DNA of 59,928 nucleotides, from NCBI GenBank assembly GCA_029239675.1, contig JARBUM010000012.1, forward strand, positions 1 to 59,928, given 5' to 3'. Under the pieces are notes generated by a model. The model made no database searches. It was not told where the DNA came from and worked only from the letters and a program-made list of their open reading frames with translations. The position numbers were made by a program, and so were the translations under genes. Within the stretch, counting starts at the first letter, position 1, and each line of letters opens with the position of its first letter. This document shows, one piece after another, positions 9,797-19,847 of the stretch. This DNA comes from Pelosinus sp. GTDB taxonomy: Bacteria; Bacillota; Negativicutes; DSM-13327.

Positions 9797-10261
9797 ATGA
9801 AAAAAATTGCAGTTACAGTGGTTTCGCTACTCGCTTTCGGTGTCGGCACTGGTTTTGCCGCCCCTATTAATAACCTGGCACAAGGCCAGACAGCCATTGG
9901 TGTACTGGATGACTCTTTCTACCTTGAACACAAGATGTCCGATAATTTTACACTTGGATTACAAAAGAATGACATTTACGGGCAGGTTAATGTTAATAAT
10001 AACATTAGAGCTATCATTGGTAGCAGAGATTATAATTCCAATAATAAAATTTACTTAGGAGCAGCAGTGACTAGTCCGTTAGCTCCTTCTTTGGATGGCT
10101 ACGCTTCTTTAGTTGGCTCTTCCGATTTTAAAGAACTGCAAGTTGGGGCAAACTATAACCTAACTAATAATGTTGACGTCAATGTGAACTACCGCTCTTT
10201 TATGCCAGACCAAGGCAGCGATAGCAACCGTACTGCGTTAGGCGCAACCTTAAAGTTCTGA
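9797..10261 (+). CDS. Small exported beta-barrel-like protein (probable outer membrane)
   Basis: 154 residues. The ATG at 9797 follows TTTAGGAGGATTCATT, which decides the start over an upstream in-frame ATG at 9755. Residues 1-22 form a signal peptide (MKKIAVTVVSLLAFGVGTGFAA). The mature part is rich in Asn, Gly and Ser with alternating hydrophobic strands, such as YLEHKMSDNFTLGLQ and LQVGANYNLTNNVDVNVNYR, and ends in LGATLKF. A C-terminal Phe is the usual Bam recognition end of outer-membrane barrels. About eight short strands could fit. I do not recognise a named family; location is inferred. Confidence 0.75.
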   Translation: MKKIAVTVVSLLAFGVGTGFAAPINNLAQGQTAIGVLDDSFYLEHKMSDNFTLGLQKNDIYGQVNVNNNIRAIIGSRDYNSNNKIYLGAAVTSPLAPSLDGYASLVGSSDFKELQVGANYNLTNNVDVNVNYRSFMPDQGSDSNRTALGATLKF

Positions 10262-10287
10262 GCCTAACACCAGAAAAATAGAACCAT

Positions 10288-10345
10288 AAAAGATCGTTAT
10301 CGTCTTATTAGGATATCCTAGTCAGATGAGTAGCGATCTTTTTTT
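10288..10345 (+). terminator. Terminator of barrel-like gene
   Basis: AAAAGATCG at 10288 pairs with CGATCTTTT before a run of T to 10345, with further G-U pairing inward. Confidence 0.75.
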
Positions 10346-10515
10346 GATAAACAAATGGCTGGCCTAGTCGTCATAATGGTGAACGATTATGTAGATGTAC
10401 TCGATGGTATAAGGGGCTTGATTTATGGCTTTAATTTAAAAATTCTTAAGCAACGATTCTCGGCTCAAATCAGAGATTCTTTGACTTTAGTTCTTTGATC
10501 GGTCTTGTAACGGCA

Positions 10516-10553
10516 AAAAGAAAAGTTCACTTTTTAAAGTGAACTTTTCTTTT
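10516..10553 (-). terminator. Terminator of arginase gene
   Basis: Near-perfect 38-base palindrome with arms AAAAGAAAAGTTCACTTT and its complement around a two-base centre; it lies about 50 bases beyond the arginase stop. Confidence 0.75.
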
Positions 10554-10601
10554 ATATTAGCCATGCAAAGTTGACACCTCATCTGAGCCAAATCATCTTT
10601 A

Positions 10602-11549
10602 TCACATAGCCTTACTATTTCTTTGTTTATATGATTTTTGGATCGACTTACTTTTGGCTGTTTCTCCAAACAATGCTCCAATAAGATTGACTGTCAAGCG
10701 AGCTGTCGTATCATCTTTATCAAGGAGTGGATTCACTTCCACAAACTCTGCAGAAATCAATTTTTCCGATGCAGATAATAAACGTACAGCCTGCAGGCTT
10801 TCTTTATAGCTAAGACCATTCGTAACAGGAGTGCCTACACCTGGGAATTCTGCTGGATCAATACCATCTACATCAAAGCTCAGATGAATTCCATCACAAC
10901 GTTCCGACAGGTAACGTAAAGTCTCGGCTATAACCACTTCCATCCCTAGCCGTTTTACATCATTAGCCGTATAGACTTTTATGTTCTTCTCAGCAATGAG
11001 CAATTGTTCACCTTTATCTATATCTCGAACACCGATCAAGACAATATGCTCGGGTTTAACCTTCCCACGATAACCACCAATACGAGTTAACGCTGAATGA
11101 CCCAACCCCATACTAGCCGCTAAAGGCATTCCATGAATATTGCCGCTTGGGGATGTCTCGGGTGTATTCATATCCGCATGGGCATCATACCAGATTACAC
11201 CTAAATTTTTAAAATGTTTCCCAACACCAGCCAATGTACCCATGGCAATACTATGGTCTCCGCCTAAAACAAGAGGAAAACGCCCCTCCTGTATAATATT
11301 TGAAACCTTTGCTGCCAACTTCTCACTTGAATCAACAAGGGTTTTTACATTTTTAATATTTTCTCCGCTTTGCCTAAATCGTCCTATAATACCAATGGAA
11401 AGATTACCTTCATCCACTACCTTCTTTCCTACGGTTTTAAGACGTTCTACCAAGCCTGCACTGCGAATACTTTGGGGACCTAAGTTCGTACCATAACGAG
11501 TCTGTCCCAACCACATTGGTACGCCAACTATTGAAATATTTCTTTTCAT
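10602..11549 (-). CDS. rocF: Arginase
   Basis: Hydrolyses arginine to ornithine and urea with a binuclear Mn centre. The 315 residues from the ATG at 11549 (MKRNISIVGVPM) match RocF proteins. Metal ligands are seen in GGDHS, WYDAHADMN and SFDVDGIDP, and the SPSGNIHGMPLA and AEFVEVNPLLD motifs are present. The open frame extends to 11651, but that upstream part has no family similarity. The ATG has only a distant GGGGCGG site, so a GTG a few codons upstream is possible. About 20 basic C-terminal residues exceed the family core. Transcribed alone. Confidence 0.95.
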   Translation of the reverse strand: MKRNISIVGVPMWLGQTRYGTNLGPQSIRSAGLVERLKTVGKKVVDEGNLSIGIIGRFRQSGENIKNVKTLVDSSEKLAAKVSNIIQEGRFPLVLGGDHSIAMGTLAGVGKHFKNLGVIWYDAHADMNTPETSPSGNIHGMPLAASMGLGHSALTRIGGYRGKVKPEHIVLIGVRDIDKGEQLLIAEKNIKVYTANDVKRLGMEVVIAETLRYLSERCDGIHLSFDVDGIDPAEFPGVGTPVTNGLSYKESLQAVRLLSASEKLISAEFVEVNPLLDKDDTTARLTVNLIGALFGETAKSKSIQKSYKQRNSKAM

Positions 11550-11856
11550 GTAACTCACTATCACCGCCCCAATCTTTTGTAATTTTTTTGTTGCGAATTT
11601 TATTTTAAACCTTTCTTGCTTAGTGTGCAAGAAAAGTTTTGTAAAATACATTAATACCTGCTAAAAAAGCCCGATTCCTTAAAATGGAGCTTTCCTTTTA
11701 ATCTCTGAGCAATAAAAATCTACATTTTTTAAAATTGGGGGGGCAGAATAATAAATGCATATGAAAAACGCTTTTTTATCCAGTGACCAAACCATTCTAA
11801 AATTCCCTCTGAATCAAGTCTTCTTTATAAAATATGAATAAAAAGGGGTTAACAGC

Positions 11857-11949
11857 ATGATCGAACTTCAATTGGGTTTTTTTGCCTTTATTGTTATCGC
11901 AGCTTCCCTCTTAGTATTGCACATGTTGCATGGTATAGGGATCATGTAA
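11857..11949 (+). CDS. 30-residue single-span membrane peptide
   Basis: ATG at 11857 follows AAAAAGGGGTTAACAGC, a plausible ribosome site. The product begins MIELQLGFFAFIVIAAS and continues LLVLHMLHGIGIM: one hydrophobic helix of about 22 residues with an acidic N-terminus and two histidines near the C-terminal end. It stands between arginase and glnS with no overlapping gene. The function is unknown. Coding status is inferred from the ribosome site and the membrane-helix composition. Confidence 0.5.
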   Translation: MIELQLGFFAFIVIAASLLVLHMLHGIGIM

Positions 11950-12127
11950 ATTGCACGAAAAGCTTCTAAGAGAACGTTGATGCACTCCTCTTTCTCAGAT
12001 TAAAGGACAGGTTCATCTTATTATAAGTGCATAGGTTTAATGCTAATGGGGCCGCGTTAATAACATGAACCTGGCGCGATCCTTATAGCAACAAGATTCA
12101 CCTTCAACTTATACTTTCTGACATACG

Positions 12128-12167
12128 AATAAAAGAGTTCGTCACTTAGTTGACGAACTCTTTTATT
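12128..12167 (-). terminator. Terminator of glnS
   Basis: Perfect 17-pair stem, AATAAAAGAGTTCGTCA with its complement, loop CTTAGT, directly after the glnS stop. Confidence 0.85.
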
Positions 12168-12169
12168 CT

Positions 12170-13855
12170 TTATGCTTTTTGCGCTTTTGCCCAGGAATCC
12201 CGTAGCCCTACAACCCGATTAAATACGGGTAGTTCTGCAGTAGAATCTTTCCCATCTAAGCAGAAATATCCTTGACGTAAGAATTGATAACGTTGTTCTT
12301 TAGTCGCTTGGAGTAAACTAGGCTCGACCATACACGAAGTAAGTCTTTCCAAAGAATTAGGATTGATATCCTTTTTAAAATCTTTTTCGCCTTCTTCTGT
12401 GTTCTCCTCTTCAGAAAGCAGATAATCGTACAGACGTACCTCGGCTTTAATAGCCTGAGGAGCTGAAACCCAATGCAAGGTTCCTTTCACCTTGCGAGTA
12501 GAAGTTCCCGATCCACTCTTCGTTTCAGGATCATAGGTACAGCGTAATTCAATCACTTCACCAGTCTCTGGGTCTTTGATCACTTCTTCACATTTAATAA
12601 AATAAGCATTCTTTAAACGCACTTCTTGTCCAGGAGCTAATCGGAAAAATTTCTTTATGGGAATTTCCATAAAATCATCTTGTTCAATATAAATTTCCCG
12701 AGAAAAAGGAATAGTTCGATTGCCCATCTCAGGTTGCTCTGGATTATTCTCCGTTTCCAGTTGTTCGACTTGACCCTCAGGATAATTAGTGATGATTACT
12801 TTCAATGGACGCAATACTGCCATAGCTCTTAGAGCCTTACTGTTTAGGTCTTCCCTAATACAATGCTCCAACATGGCAATATCTACGGTACTATTACTTT
12901 TAGCTACACCAATACGTTCACAAAAATCACGAATGGCTTCAGGAGTATAACCACGGCGACGCAAACCTGAGATGGTAGGCATTCTTGGATCATCCCAGCC
13001 ATCCACCAAGCCTTCTTCCACCAACTGCCTAAGCTTACGCTTGCTCATTACCATGTTAGTAACATTCAATCGAGCAAACTCAATCTGTTGAGGACGGCTT
13101 TCCATCTCAAGAGATGAAATCAGCCAATCATATAATGGACGATGATCTTCAAATTCCAAGGTACAAATGGAGTGAGTAATACCTTCTAGGGCATCTGAAA
13201 TAGGGTGAGCAAAATCATACATAGGATAAATGCACCATGCATTACCTGTACGGTGATGCTCTGCTCTCATAATGCGATATAAAATAGGGTCACGTAAGTT
13301 TACATTAGGCGATGACATATCAATTTTAGCCCGCAGCACTCTAGCACCATCTGCAAATTTACCAGCTCTCATACCTTCAAATAATTCTAGATTCTCTGCT
13401 ATAGAGCGGTTGCGATAAGGGCTGTTTTTCCCTGGTTCCGTTAGAGTACCCCGATATTCTCGCATTTCCTGAGGACTCAAATCGCAAACATAGGCTTTTT
13501 CCGCTTTTATCAATTTAACAGCACATTCATAAATCTGTTCAAAATAGTCCGAAGCATAAAACATACGCTCATCCCAGTCAAATCCTAACCATTTTACATC
13601 TTCTTGAATGGAATCAACATATTCAACTTCTTCTTTACTAGGATTGGTATCATCAAAACGCAAATTACATAATCCCTTATACTCTTTGGCAATACCAAAA
13701 TTAAGACAGATGGATTTTGCGTGACCAATATGTAGATAACCATTGGGCTCTGGTGGAAAACGGGTATGTACCCTACTATTATTTTTATTGTTTTTCAAAT
13801 CTTCATTAATAATATTCTCAATAAAATTTGAAGATATTATAGTATTTGTCGTCAT
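12170..13855 (-). CDS. glnS: Glutaminyl-tRNA synthetase
   Basis: Charges tRNA-Gln with glutamine. From the ATG at 13855 (behind GAAGGGGTTTCAAGT) the product has 561 residues, close to the 554 of E. coli GlnRS. The class I signatures are HIGH at 42-45 ([12 protein letters not shown]) and [17 protein letters not shown] and the two C-terminal anticodon-binding barrels are present. Many Firmicutes lack GlnRS and use GluRS plus GatCAB, so its presence is informative about lineage. A longer frame to 13900 has no good start. Confidence 0.97.
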   Translation of the reverse strand: MTTNTIISSNFIENIINEDLKNNKNNSRVHTRFPPEPNGYLHIGHAKSICLNFGIAKEYKGLCNLRFDDTNPSKEEVEYVDSIQEDVKWLGFDWDERMFYASDYFEQIYECAVKLIKAEKAYVCDLSPQEMREYRGTLTEPGKNSPYRNRSIAENLELFEGMRAGKFADGARVLRAKIDMSSPNVNLRDPILYRIMRAEHHRTGNAWCIYPMYDFAHPISDALEGITHSICTLEFEDHRPLYDWLISSLEMESRPQQIEFARLNVTNMVMSKRKLRQLVEEGLVDGWDDPRMPTISGLRRRGYTPEAIRDFCERIGVAKSNSTVDIAMLEHCIREDLNSKALRAMAVLRPLKVIITNYPEGQVEQLETENNPEQPEMGNRTIPFSREIYIEQDDFMEIPIKKFFRLAPGQEVRLKNAYFIKCEEVIKDPETGEVIELRCTYDPETKSGSGTSTRKVKGTLHWVSAPQAIKAEVRLYDYLLSEEENTEEGEKDFKKDINPNSLERLTSCMVEPSLLQATKEQRYQFLRQGYFCLDGKDSTAELPVFNRVVGLRDSWAKAQKA

Positions 13856-13983
13856 ACTTGAAACCCCTTCTCGATTTTTTATGATTATAATCTTATTCAC
13901 AGTTCGTCATTTATTGCCCTTTTCCTGCTTATGGCAACTTTCCATCTACCGTATATAGATAAAATAACCATTTTTTATTTATA

Positions 13984-16900
13984 TTAACCAATTTTAAAAC
14001 AGGCTGTACTGCCTCGTTCTGTTGCCATAACTTCTAAACGGGCATCAACTCGTTCTTTTAGTTCAGGTACATGAGAGATAATACCCACCAAGCGCCCGCC
14101 CTGTTGCAAGTCTATCAAAGCCTTAATTGCGAAATCCAAGGATTCAGGATCAAGAGTGCCAAAGCCCTCATCGACTAAGATCGTATCTAAATGGATGCCC
14201 CCTGCATAAGACTGCACAACATCGGCCAAACCTAAGGCTAAGGATAGGGATGCTAAAAAAGTCTCTCCCCCTGATAATGTTCCCACGCCTCTGGCAATAC
14301 CTGTATAGTTGTCAAAAACCTCTAGATCTAATCCACCTGCTGCATTTTTTCTTGCACGGTCCAGAGTGCGTTGCAACGAATAGCGACTGCGGCTCATCAT
14401 TTTTAAACGTTCATTAGCCGCTACGATTACGTTTTCCAATAAGGTGCCCAGTACAAACCGCTGAAGAGTTAACTTATGCTCATTGCCCCCATTAGCCACT
14501 TCTGCTAAACGTCCCACCACAGCATATTGTGCTTCTAATCTTTCTAACTTCTCATCAACTTGGACTATTTTTTCCAAGGAAATTCGCTGCCGTTTTATTT
14601 GCGCCTCTAGATTGGTATGTACAGCAAACACATCATTATATCTAGTTTGCACATCCCCGGCGACTTGTTGCAAATGCAGCATATCAGGTAACTCTGAATC
14701 TCCTGCAGTCTGAAGTGCCTGTTCTAGAAAAATGGCCGCCTTACTAAATTCAGAATCAAAGGCCGCAATTGCCTTTGCTGTGACATTCATAACCTCTTGA
14801 CTCTGTTTAGCCTTTTCATAATCGGTTTGATCGCTAAAGCCAGCTGCTATTACACGTTTTTGGAAATACCTTTGCTCTTCCTCATATTTTTCCTTAGTAT
14901 CTATAAAACGGCTCTGCGTGTTTTCCAATAGTGCCTGCTGCTTGATAACCAGCTGCTTTCTCTGCTGTACATTTTGTTGAGCATGTTCCCATGCTATTTT
15001 AAATTGTTGATACTGGTGTTGCGCGTCTTTCAGTTTCGCCTCTAACTTCTCTTTCTCCTGAAGTTCTTCGGGTATAGCTAAACGCCTTTCCTGTTCTATG
15101 GTCTCTGCACCTTTACAGAGCTGTTGGGCTTCACGCCACACCTCTTCTACTTGTGCTAATTCTTTCTGATTGTTCTCCTGCTCTTTCGTCAATTCTTCCA
15201 GTTCCCCTGCTAGATCCTTAGCCTGCTTTTCTCCAGTTAGCGCTTCTTCATACTGTTCTTGCAGGAGATGAATTCCTTGAGCGAACTCTTCTAATGGTAC
15301 ATCTGCTTGTTCCTTGAGTTCCTCAAAAAGGTCTGTAATCCTTTTACCCCATGTGTTCCATTCTGTTTGCAGGGAGCTATGTTCATAACGAGATTTCTCT
15401 CTTTTCTGTTCTATGGTTTCCAACTGCCTCTGAGCGGTTTTAATCTGACCTTCATCAGGCACTTTCCCCAGAGAAGTAGCCGGCTTTGGATGTTCCATTG
15501 AACCACATACAGGACAGCCTACACCCTTTACTAAATCACTAGCCATCAAGGCTGCCTGTCCTTGTACCCAATCATGCTGTAACTCTATAAATCTACTTTT
15601 AGCTGTTTCATAATCTTTCTCTAATCCAGCCAATTGCAACTCTGAAGCCAACACCTGCTGCTCTAACTGGGCAAACACCTGCCTATGTTCTTCTAATTGT
15701 TTGCGTTTAGTGAGTGATCGCTGGCCAGATTGATACTGCACTTCCCTGTTTCCTACTTCTAAGGCCAATTGCATATACTTTTGTTGCTCTATTCTCACAT
15801 GATCAATCTTATCTTGTATTCTAGTGCATCTTAGCTCTACATGCTGTTTATTTTCTACTGCTTGACTTAGCCTATTCTGACTTACACTTACTATTTCAAC
15901 TGCTTCCTGGAGTATCTTTATTTTATCCTCAATCTGCTGCAGATTGATAATTTCACGAGCTAGTCTTTCCCGTTCTTCCTCCTTAGCAGCCTCAGTATCA
16001 AATAGTTGCTGAGCTTCTCGTGCATTCTGAATCTCCACGTCCAGCTTATCTTGATAAATCTTACAACTCTCTGCCAGAGTTATTGTCTCCTGAGCATAGT
16101 TTGCTACATTTTTTTCTGCATCAAATAAGCTTGCCGCCTCTGTAGCTCGCATAAGGCTCACTCTATCCTCTTCTATGGCTGGCTTTTTTTCCGTAAGATC
16201 TGCGACAAGCGCCTCTGCTTTTTTCTTCTCCCTGATTTTTCCCTCTACTGCTAACCCTTGAATCACGGCTTGTTGGGCTAACTGTAATTCTGTACTTATA
16301 CTTTTTATCTGAAATGCTAATTGTTCTACTTCTTTTTCATTTTGCTGTACATTAGCCAGAAGCTCATTCTCTTGTTCTACGCCAGCTTCCTGCAATATCC
16401 ACTGCCTTTGTTTTGTGAACTCTTCACTTGCCTTTTTTAATTGCTGGGCATCATCTTTCAATTTTTCCTCTATGGTACGGTATAGATCTGTTTTAAATAA
16501 TGCTTGCATAATTTCTTGCCGCTCATTGGAATTGGCTGTTAGTAATTTGCGAAATTCACCTTGAGGCAATAGCACCACTTGACGAAACTGGTTGCTTTTA
16601 AAACCCAATAATAGTTCGATCTGCTTGGTCACATCCAGCCATTTCGCTGCTAGCAATACAGGCTCACCTGATAGAGGCATACTCCACAATTCGGCTTGCG
16701 CCAGCATAGTGGTCGTGCCCTCCCCCCTTTTCTTGGGTCGTTCCTGCTCAGGAATTCTTTTAACTTGATAGCAGGCTTCTCCAATAGCAAAATCAAAAAT
16801 CACCTCTGTGATCAAAGCACTATCTGCATGATCACTGCGCATGGATTTTCCGTCTCGCTGAGCGCCACTGGCATCGCCAAAGAATGCAAAACACATACCA

Positions 16901-17037
16901 TCCAAAATCGTTGTTTTTCCTGAACCTGTGGGGCCATGGATCAGAAAAAACGTCCTATCCTGTAATTCTCTAAAATCTAGTTTTTGCTGCTGGGCATAGG
17001 GGCCGAAGGCTGTCATCGTTAAACATAAGGGCCTCAT
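13984..17037 (-). CDS. sbcC: Exonuclease SbcC (Rad50-like ATPase)
   Basis: Large subunit of SbcCD, which opens hairpins and processes DNA ends. 1017 residues: Walker A GPTGSGKT at 35-42, Q-loop region LLPQGEFRKLL, long coiled coils split by the zinc hook GCPVCGS near residue 510, then the ABC signature LSGGETFLASLSLALGLAD and Walker B ILVDEGFGTLD. The start ATG overlaps the sbcD stop as ATGA, showing translational coupling. Confidence 0.97.
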   Translation of the reverse strand: MRPLCLTMTAFGPYAQQQKLDFRELQDRTFFLIHGPTGSGKTTILDGMCFAFFGDASGAQRDGKSMRSDHADSALITEVIFDFAIGEACYQVKRIPEQERPKKRGEGTTTMLAQAELWSMPLSGEPVLLAAKWLDVTKQIELLLGFKSNQFRQVVLLPQGEFRKLLTANSNERQEIMQALFKTDLYRTIEEKLKDDAQQLKKASEEFTKQRQWILQEAGVEQENELLANVQQNEKEVEQLAFQIKSISTELQLAQQAVIQGLAVEGKIREKKKAEALVADLTEKKPAIEEDRVSLMRATEAASLFDAEKNVANYAQETITLAESCKIYQDKLDVEIQNAREAQQLFDTEAAKEEERERLAREIINLQQIEDKIKILQEAVEIVSVSQNRLSQAVENKQHVELRCTRIQDKIDHVRIEQQKYMQLALEVGNREVQYQSGQRSLTKRKQLEEHRQVFAQLEQQVLASELQLAGLEKDYETAKSRFIELQHDWVQGQAALMASDLVKGVGCPVCGSMEHPKPATSLGKVPDEGQIKTAQRQLETIEQKREKSRYEHSSLQTEWNTWGKRITDLFEELKEQADVPLEEFAQGIHLLQEQYEEALTGEKQAKDLAGELEELTKEQENNQKELAQVEEVWREAQQLCKGAETIEQERRLAIPEELQEKEKLEAKLKDAQHQYQQFKIAWEHAQQNVQQRKQLVIKQQALLENTQSRFIDTKEKYEEEQRYFQKRVIAAGFSDQTDYEKAKQSQEVMNVTAKAIAAFDSEFSKAAIFLEQALQTAGDSELPDMLHLQQVAGDVQTRYNDVFAVHTNLEAQIKRQRISLEKIVQVDEKLERLEAQYAVVGRLAEVANGGNEHKLTLQRFVLGTLLENVIVAANERLKMMSRSRYSLQRTLDRARKNAAGGLDLEVFDNYTGIARGVGTLSGGETFLASLSLALGLADVVQSYAGGIHLDTILVDEGFGTLDPESLDFAIKALIDLQQGGRLVGIISHVPELKERVDARLEVMATERGSTACFKIG

Positions 17038-18188
17038 AAGCTAGCCTCCCGTTCCTGGCGATATAATTCTTCGATAACCTTAACTAAGTGTAGCTGCTGT
17101 TCTTGCGACATACTTTCTCCAGTCATTTGATAATAAAAAGCAGTAAATAGCTCTTTCTCACTAAGTTTTCGATGATCTTTAGGTAAGCCGCTTAACACGC
17201 CCTTCTTAGAAAAGCGCGGACTTTCAATCTGCAACACATTGGGGAATATCTCACGCAGCTTTCCCATAGCATCCAAAATTGGCATTTCGTCAAGCAAAGT
17301 CACCGATATATAATCCTGCCTATTCTTTTCGTCTATAGGACGCTCTAAAATCTCTTTGAAATATCCTTCTATGCAACGAACATCACGTCGAGGAGTTAAG
17401 GAAATTCTTTCAATTTCAATCCACCCCTCTTTGTCCATTTGAATTAGGTTAATCCCTTTTCGCTGAGAAGCTTCTGCAAAAGAATATTTTAGCAGGGATC
17501 CACTATAACGAATAACAGGGCTCCCTGCTTGTTGAGAGTTATGCAAATGTCCTAAAGCCGTATAGGAAAAATCCTGAAATACAGCCGCACTCACCATACT
17601 ACTCCCCCCTATAGATAGGGGACGCTCTGACTCGCTCTCCATACTTCCCGCAATAAAAGCATGAGCAATAGCTACTGAACGGGCCTTACTTGGAATTTTC
17701 TTTGCCACATTCTGTACCATAGCCTGCATAGCTTGTTCATGGTTAGTAATCTCTGGGCGCGATAGCCCCTCGCGAACTAATGCAGGTTCTCCATAAGTGA
17801 GTGGTGCAAAATAAACAGGCCCATGCTCATCATATAAAGGTATAGGCTCAATTTCCTTGGTTAACTTCCCCACTACGTGAAGTCCCTGGCCAGCCAATAG
17901 ACGACTGCCAAATCCTAACCGTTCTCCACTATCATGATTTCCTGCAATCATAACAATAGGCACCTTATAGTCTAGCAAAATTTGCGAGATGATTTCGTTT
18001 AATAATTCTACTGCTTCAACAGGCGGTACTGCGCGATCATAGATGTCCCCGGCAATAATAATTCCATCCGGTTTGGATTCCCGTACTAAATCTATAAGTT
18101 GGGCCAGCACATAGGCCTGATCATTTGTTAAGTGAATCCCGTGAAAAAGTCTACCTAGATGCCAATCTGAAGTATGTAAAAACCGCAC
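17034..18188 (-). CDS. sbcD: Exonuclease SbcD (Mre11-like nuclease)
   Basis: 384 residues with the calcineurin-like phosphoesterase motifs in order: SDWHLGR, GDIYDR, GNHDSGERL, AIAHAF and GHLHNSQ. It starts with GTG at 18188 behind GCAGGAGGATTGAATT. It partners SbcC, encoded directly downstream with a 4-base overlap. Confidence 0.97.
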   Translation of the reverse strand: MRFLHTSDWHLGRLFHGIHLTNDQAYVLAQLIDLVRESKPDGIIIAGDIYDRAVPPVEAVELLNEIISQILLDYKVPIVMIAGNHDSGERLGFGSRLLAGQGLHVVGKLTKEIEPIPLYDEHGPVYFAPLTYGEPALVREGLSRPEITNHEQAMQAMVQNVAKKIPSKARSVAIAHAFIAGSMESESERPLSIGGSSMVSAAVFQDFSYTALGHLHNSQQAGSPVIRYSGSLLKYSFAEASQRKGINLIQMDKEGWIEIERISLTPRRDVRCIEGYFKEILERPIDEKNRQDYISVTLLDEMPILDAMGKLREIFPNVLQIESPRFSKKGVLSGLPKDHRKLSEKELFTAFYYQMTGESMSQEQQLHLVKVIEELYRQEREASL

Positions 18189-18331
18189 AATTCAATCCTC
18201 CTGCAGCTATTTTTCTACCTTCTTCGTGATAAATATGAAAAAATCCTACAAATACAATGTTAATCTAATTTCATCTGTGATAAAATTGCAATTAATAGGA
18301 TAAATTTACTAACATATAGAGAGGTGACTTT

Positions 18332-18520
18332 ATGGATATTGCAGCCTTATCAGTCATATCATCCCAAAATAGCCTACAAAATCAGGCCAGTATATTAATG
18401 ATGCGGAAAATATTAGATACGACCCAACAAGGTGGTCAGGCAACAATTGATTTACTAGCTTCTGCTGCACCTAAATTATCTCCGGAACATCTAGGGCAGT
18501 CGATCGATATTTCAGCTTAG
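18332..18520 (+). CDS. YjfB-family putative motility protein
   Basis: 62 residues, MDIAALSVISSQNSLQNQ then a helical middle and SPEHLGQSIDISA at the end, matching the short YjfB family annotated as putative motility proteins. The ribosome site is GAGAGGTGACTTT. No flagellar genes and no clear sigma-D promoter are seen here, so the motility role rests on family naming only. Confidence 0.8.
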   Translation: MDIAALSVISSQNSLQNQASILMMRKILDTTQQGGQATIDLLASAAPKLSPEHLGQSIDISA

Positions 18521-18522
18521 TT

Positions 18523-18579
18523 GAATGAATAGAGAAAGGGTTTTAGAATCTTCTTCTAAAACCCTTTCTCTATTCATTC
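18523..18579. terminator. Long bidirectional terminator
   Basis: Perfect 26-pair stem from GAATGAATAGAGAAAGGG at 18523 to its complement ending 18579, with a 5-base loop. It separates the YjfB gene (+) from the yigZ gene (-). Confidence 0.85.
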
Positions 18580-18592
18580 TGTACACTATTCC

Positions 18593-19228
18593 TCAAACAA
18601 TGGGAGTCTCTACATAGACTTGCCCTTCACGACTCAATGTAGCCTGGCCTGCTGTCCAATCAATTACCTTTTGCTCCAACAACTCTTCTTTCCCTACTTT
18701 TTCTAACACGATCAATTTTATTTTATCTGTAAATATCTTATCTTCAATTCGATACTCTTGCAGTCTAAGCTGATTTTCTAACATTCCTAGGAAAGTATAT
18801 TCGATCTCTACGCCAATACGGGTATAATTTTGCCTCTCGGCAACACCTACTGCTTTTAAACCTGCACTGGCACTTTTCCCGTAAGCACGAATCAACCCTC
18901 CCGCCCCTAGTTTAATGCCACCGAAATAGCGCGTAACAACAATCACCGTGTCTTTTAATTGATTCTTTTTAATAATCTCCAGAATAGGCTTGCCAGCCGT
19001 ACCTGATGGCTCACCATCATCATCCGCCTTCTGCCATTGATCGTTCTCCCCAATTATATAAGCAAAGCAGTTGTGAGTAGCATTCCAATGCTTCTTTCTG
19101 ATTTGTTCAACAAACGCTACTGCCGTTTCTTCCTGCTCGGCTCGTTGTACATAGGCAATAAAACGGGATTTTTGGATCTCAATTTCCGCCTCACCACTAC
19201 CACTAACGGTTAAGTAAACATCTAGCAT
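18593..19228 (-). CDS. yigZ: YigZ/IMPACT family protein
   Basis: 211 residues. EIEIQKSRFIAYV, the signature KHWNATHNCFAYIIGE, and DDDGEPSGTAGKPILEII plus VTRYFGGIKLGAGGLIRAYGKSA are diagnostic of the YigZ/Impact family. The C-terminal half is an EF-G domain V-like fold. The ATG at 19228 is preferred over the GTG at 19237 because GAGGTG lies six bases before it. The molecular role in bacteria is not firmly known. Twenty bases downstream of yqxD, so probably co-transcribed. Confidence 0.93.
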   Translation of the reverse strand: MLDVYLTVSGSGEAEIEIQKSRFIAYVQRAEQEETAVAFVEQIRKKHWNATHNCFAYIIGENDQWQKADDDGEPSGTAGKPILEIIKKNQLKDTVIVVTRYFGGIKLGAGGLIRAYGKSASAGLKAVGVAERQNYTRIGVEIEYTFLGMLENQLRLQEYRIEDKIFTDKIKLIVLEKVGKEELLEQKVIDWTAGQATLSREGQVYVETPIV

Positions 19229-19248
19229 CTTCCACACCTCAATCTATA

Positions 19249-19689
19249 TTAAACCATGATTAGAAGCTCTTCTAATGAGTGATAAAACCTACTATCCTCT
19301 TCTGCCGTTCGCTTATTAGGTCCTTTCGTTCTGCCGCCACTACGACGCAGTTTGGCTTTCACTTCCCGTTCTTCCAGCAGAAAGTCAATATTCTCATTGG
19401 AAAATACCCTTCCCACAGGGCTAATACAGCTGGCCTTTTTCCCTAATACCATCGCTGCCAACCCCCAATCTTGAGTCACAATAATATCTTTGGCCTCCGT
19501 TAAGTTCAATACCTTAATATCTGCTTCCTGAGATCCATCGCCCACCACCACATGATGGTCTGATACAATCCTATGATTAAAACTGGCTACCGTCCAAACA
19601 GGCACATTATATTTTCGCCCCAATTCCATACAAATTTGCAGTGCATTTTTGGGACAAGCATCTGCATCCACTAAAATTTTCAAATTCAT
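19249..19689 (-). CDS. yqxD: UPF0178 (YaiI/YqxD) family, PIN-like fold
   Basis: 146 residues. ILVDADACP at the N-terminus, [15 protein letters not shown], and [10 protein letters not shown] with [12 protein letters not shown] at the C-terminal side identify UPF0178. The family has a PIN-like nuclease fold with conserved aspartates, but no firm activity. The ribosome site is AAGGGGG before the ATG. yigZ follows after about 20 bases. Confidence 0.93.
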   Translation of the reverse strand: MNLKILVDADACPKNALQICMELGRKYNVPVWTVASFNHRIVSDHHVVVGDGSQEADIKVLNLTEAKDIIVTQDWGLAAMVLGKKASCISPVGRVFSNENIDFLLEEREVKAKLRRSGGRTKGPNKRTAEEDSRFYHSLEELLIMV

Positions 19690-19847
19690 CCCCCTTATGT
19701 CCTACAATAAAACCGACTATAAGTATACCTCTAAGATTATCTGCAAAATTTTTACTTGTCAAATGATCTGTACTATTTTAAGATAAATAGATACCAATGC
19801 TAATATTGGGCTATACTATTACTACTAATAATAAAGGATGATTTGAA

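Noticed and set aside
9646..9897. 83-residue minus-strand frame
   Set aside because: It is antisense to the signal peptide of the barrel-like gene and to its upstream region; no ribosome site.
10487..10681. 64-residue minus-strand frame overlapping the arginase end
   Set aside because: It spans the arginase terminator and overlaps arginase coding sequence in another frame, with no start signal.
14127..16923. Several 60-96 residue plus-strand frames within sbcC
   Set aside because: All are antisense shadows of a clearly coding gene with full SbcC motifs.
18232..18331. Sigma-D (flagellar) promoter before the YjfB-family gene
   Set aside because: TAAA and GATAA-like parts occur but the spacing is about 11 bases rather than 15, and the -10 match is poor.
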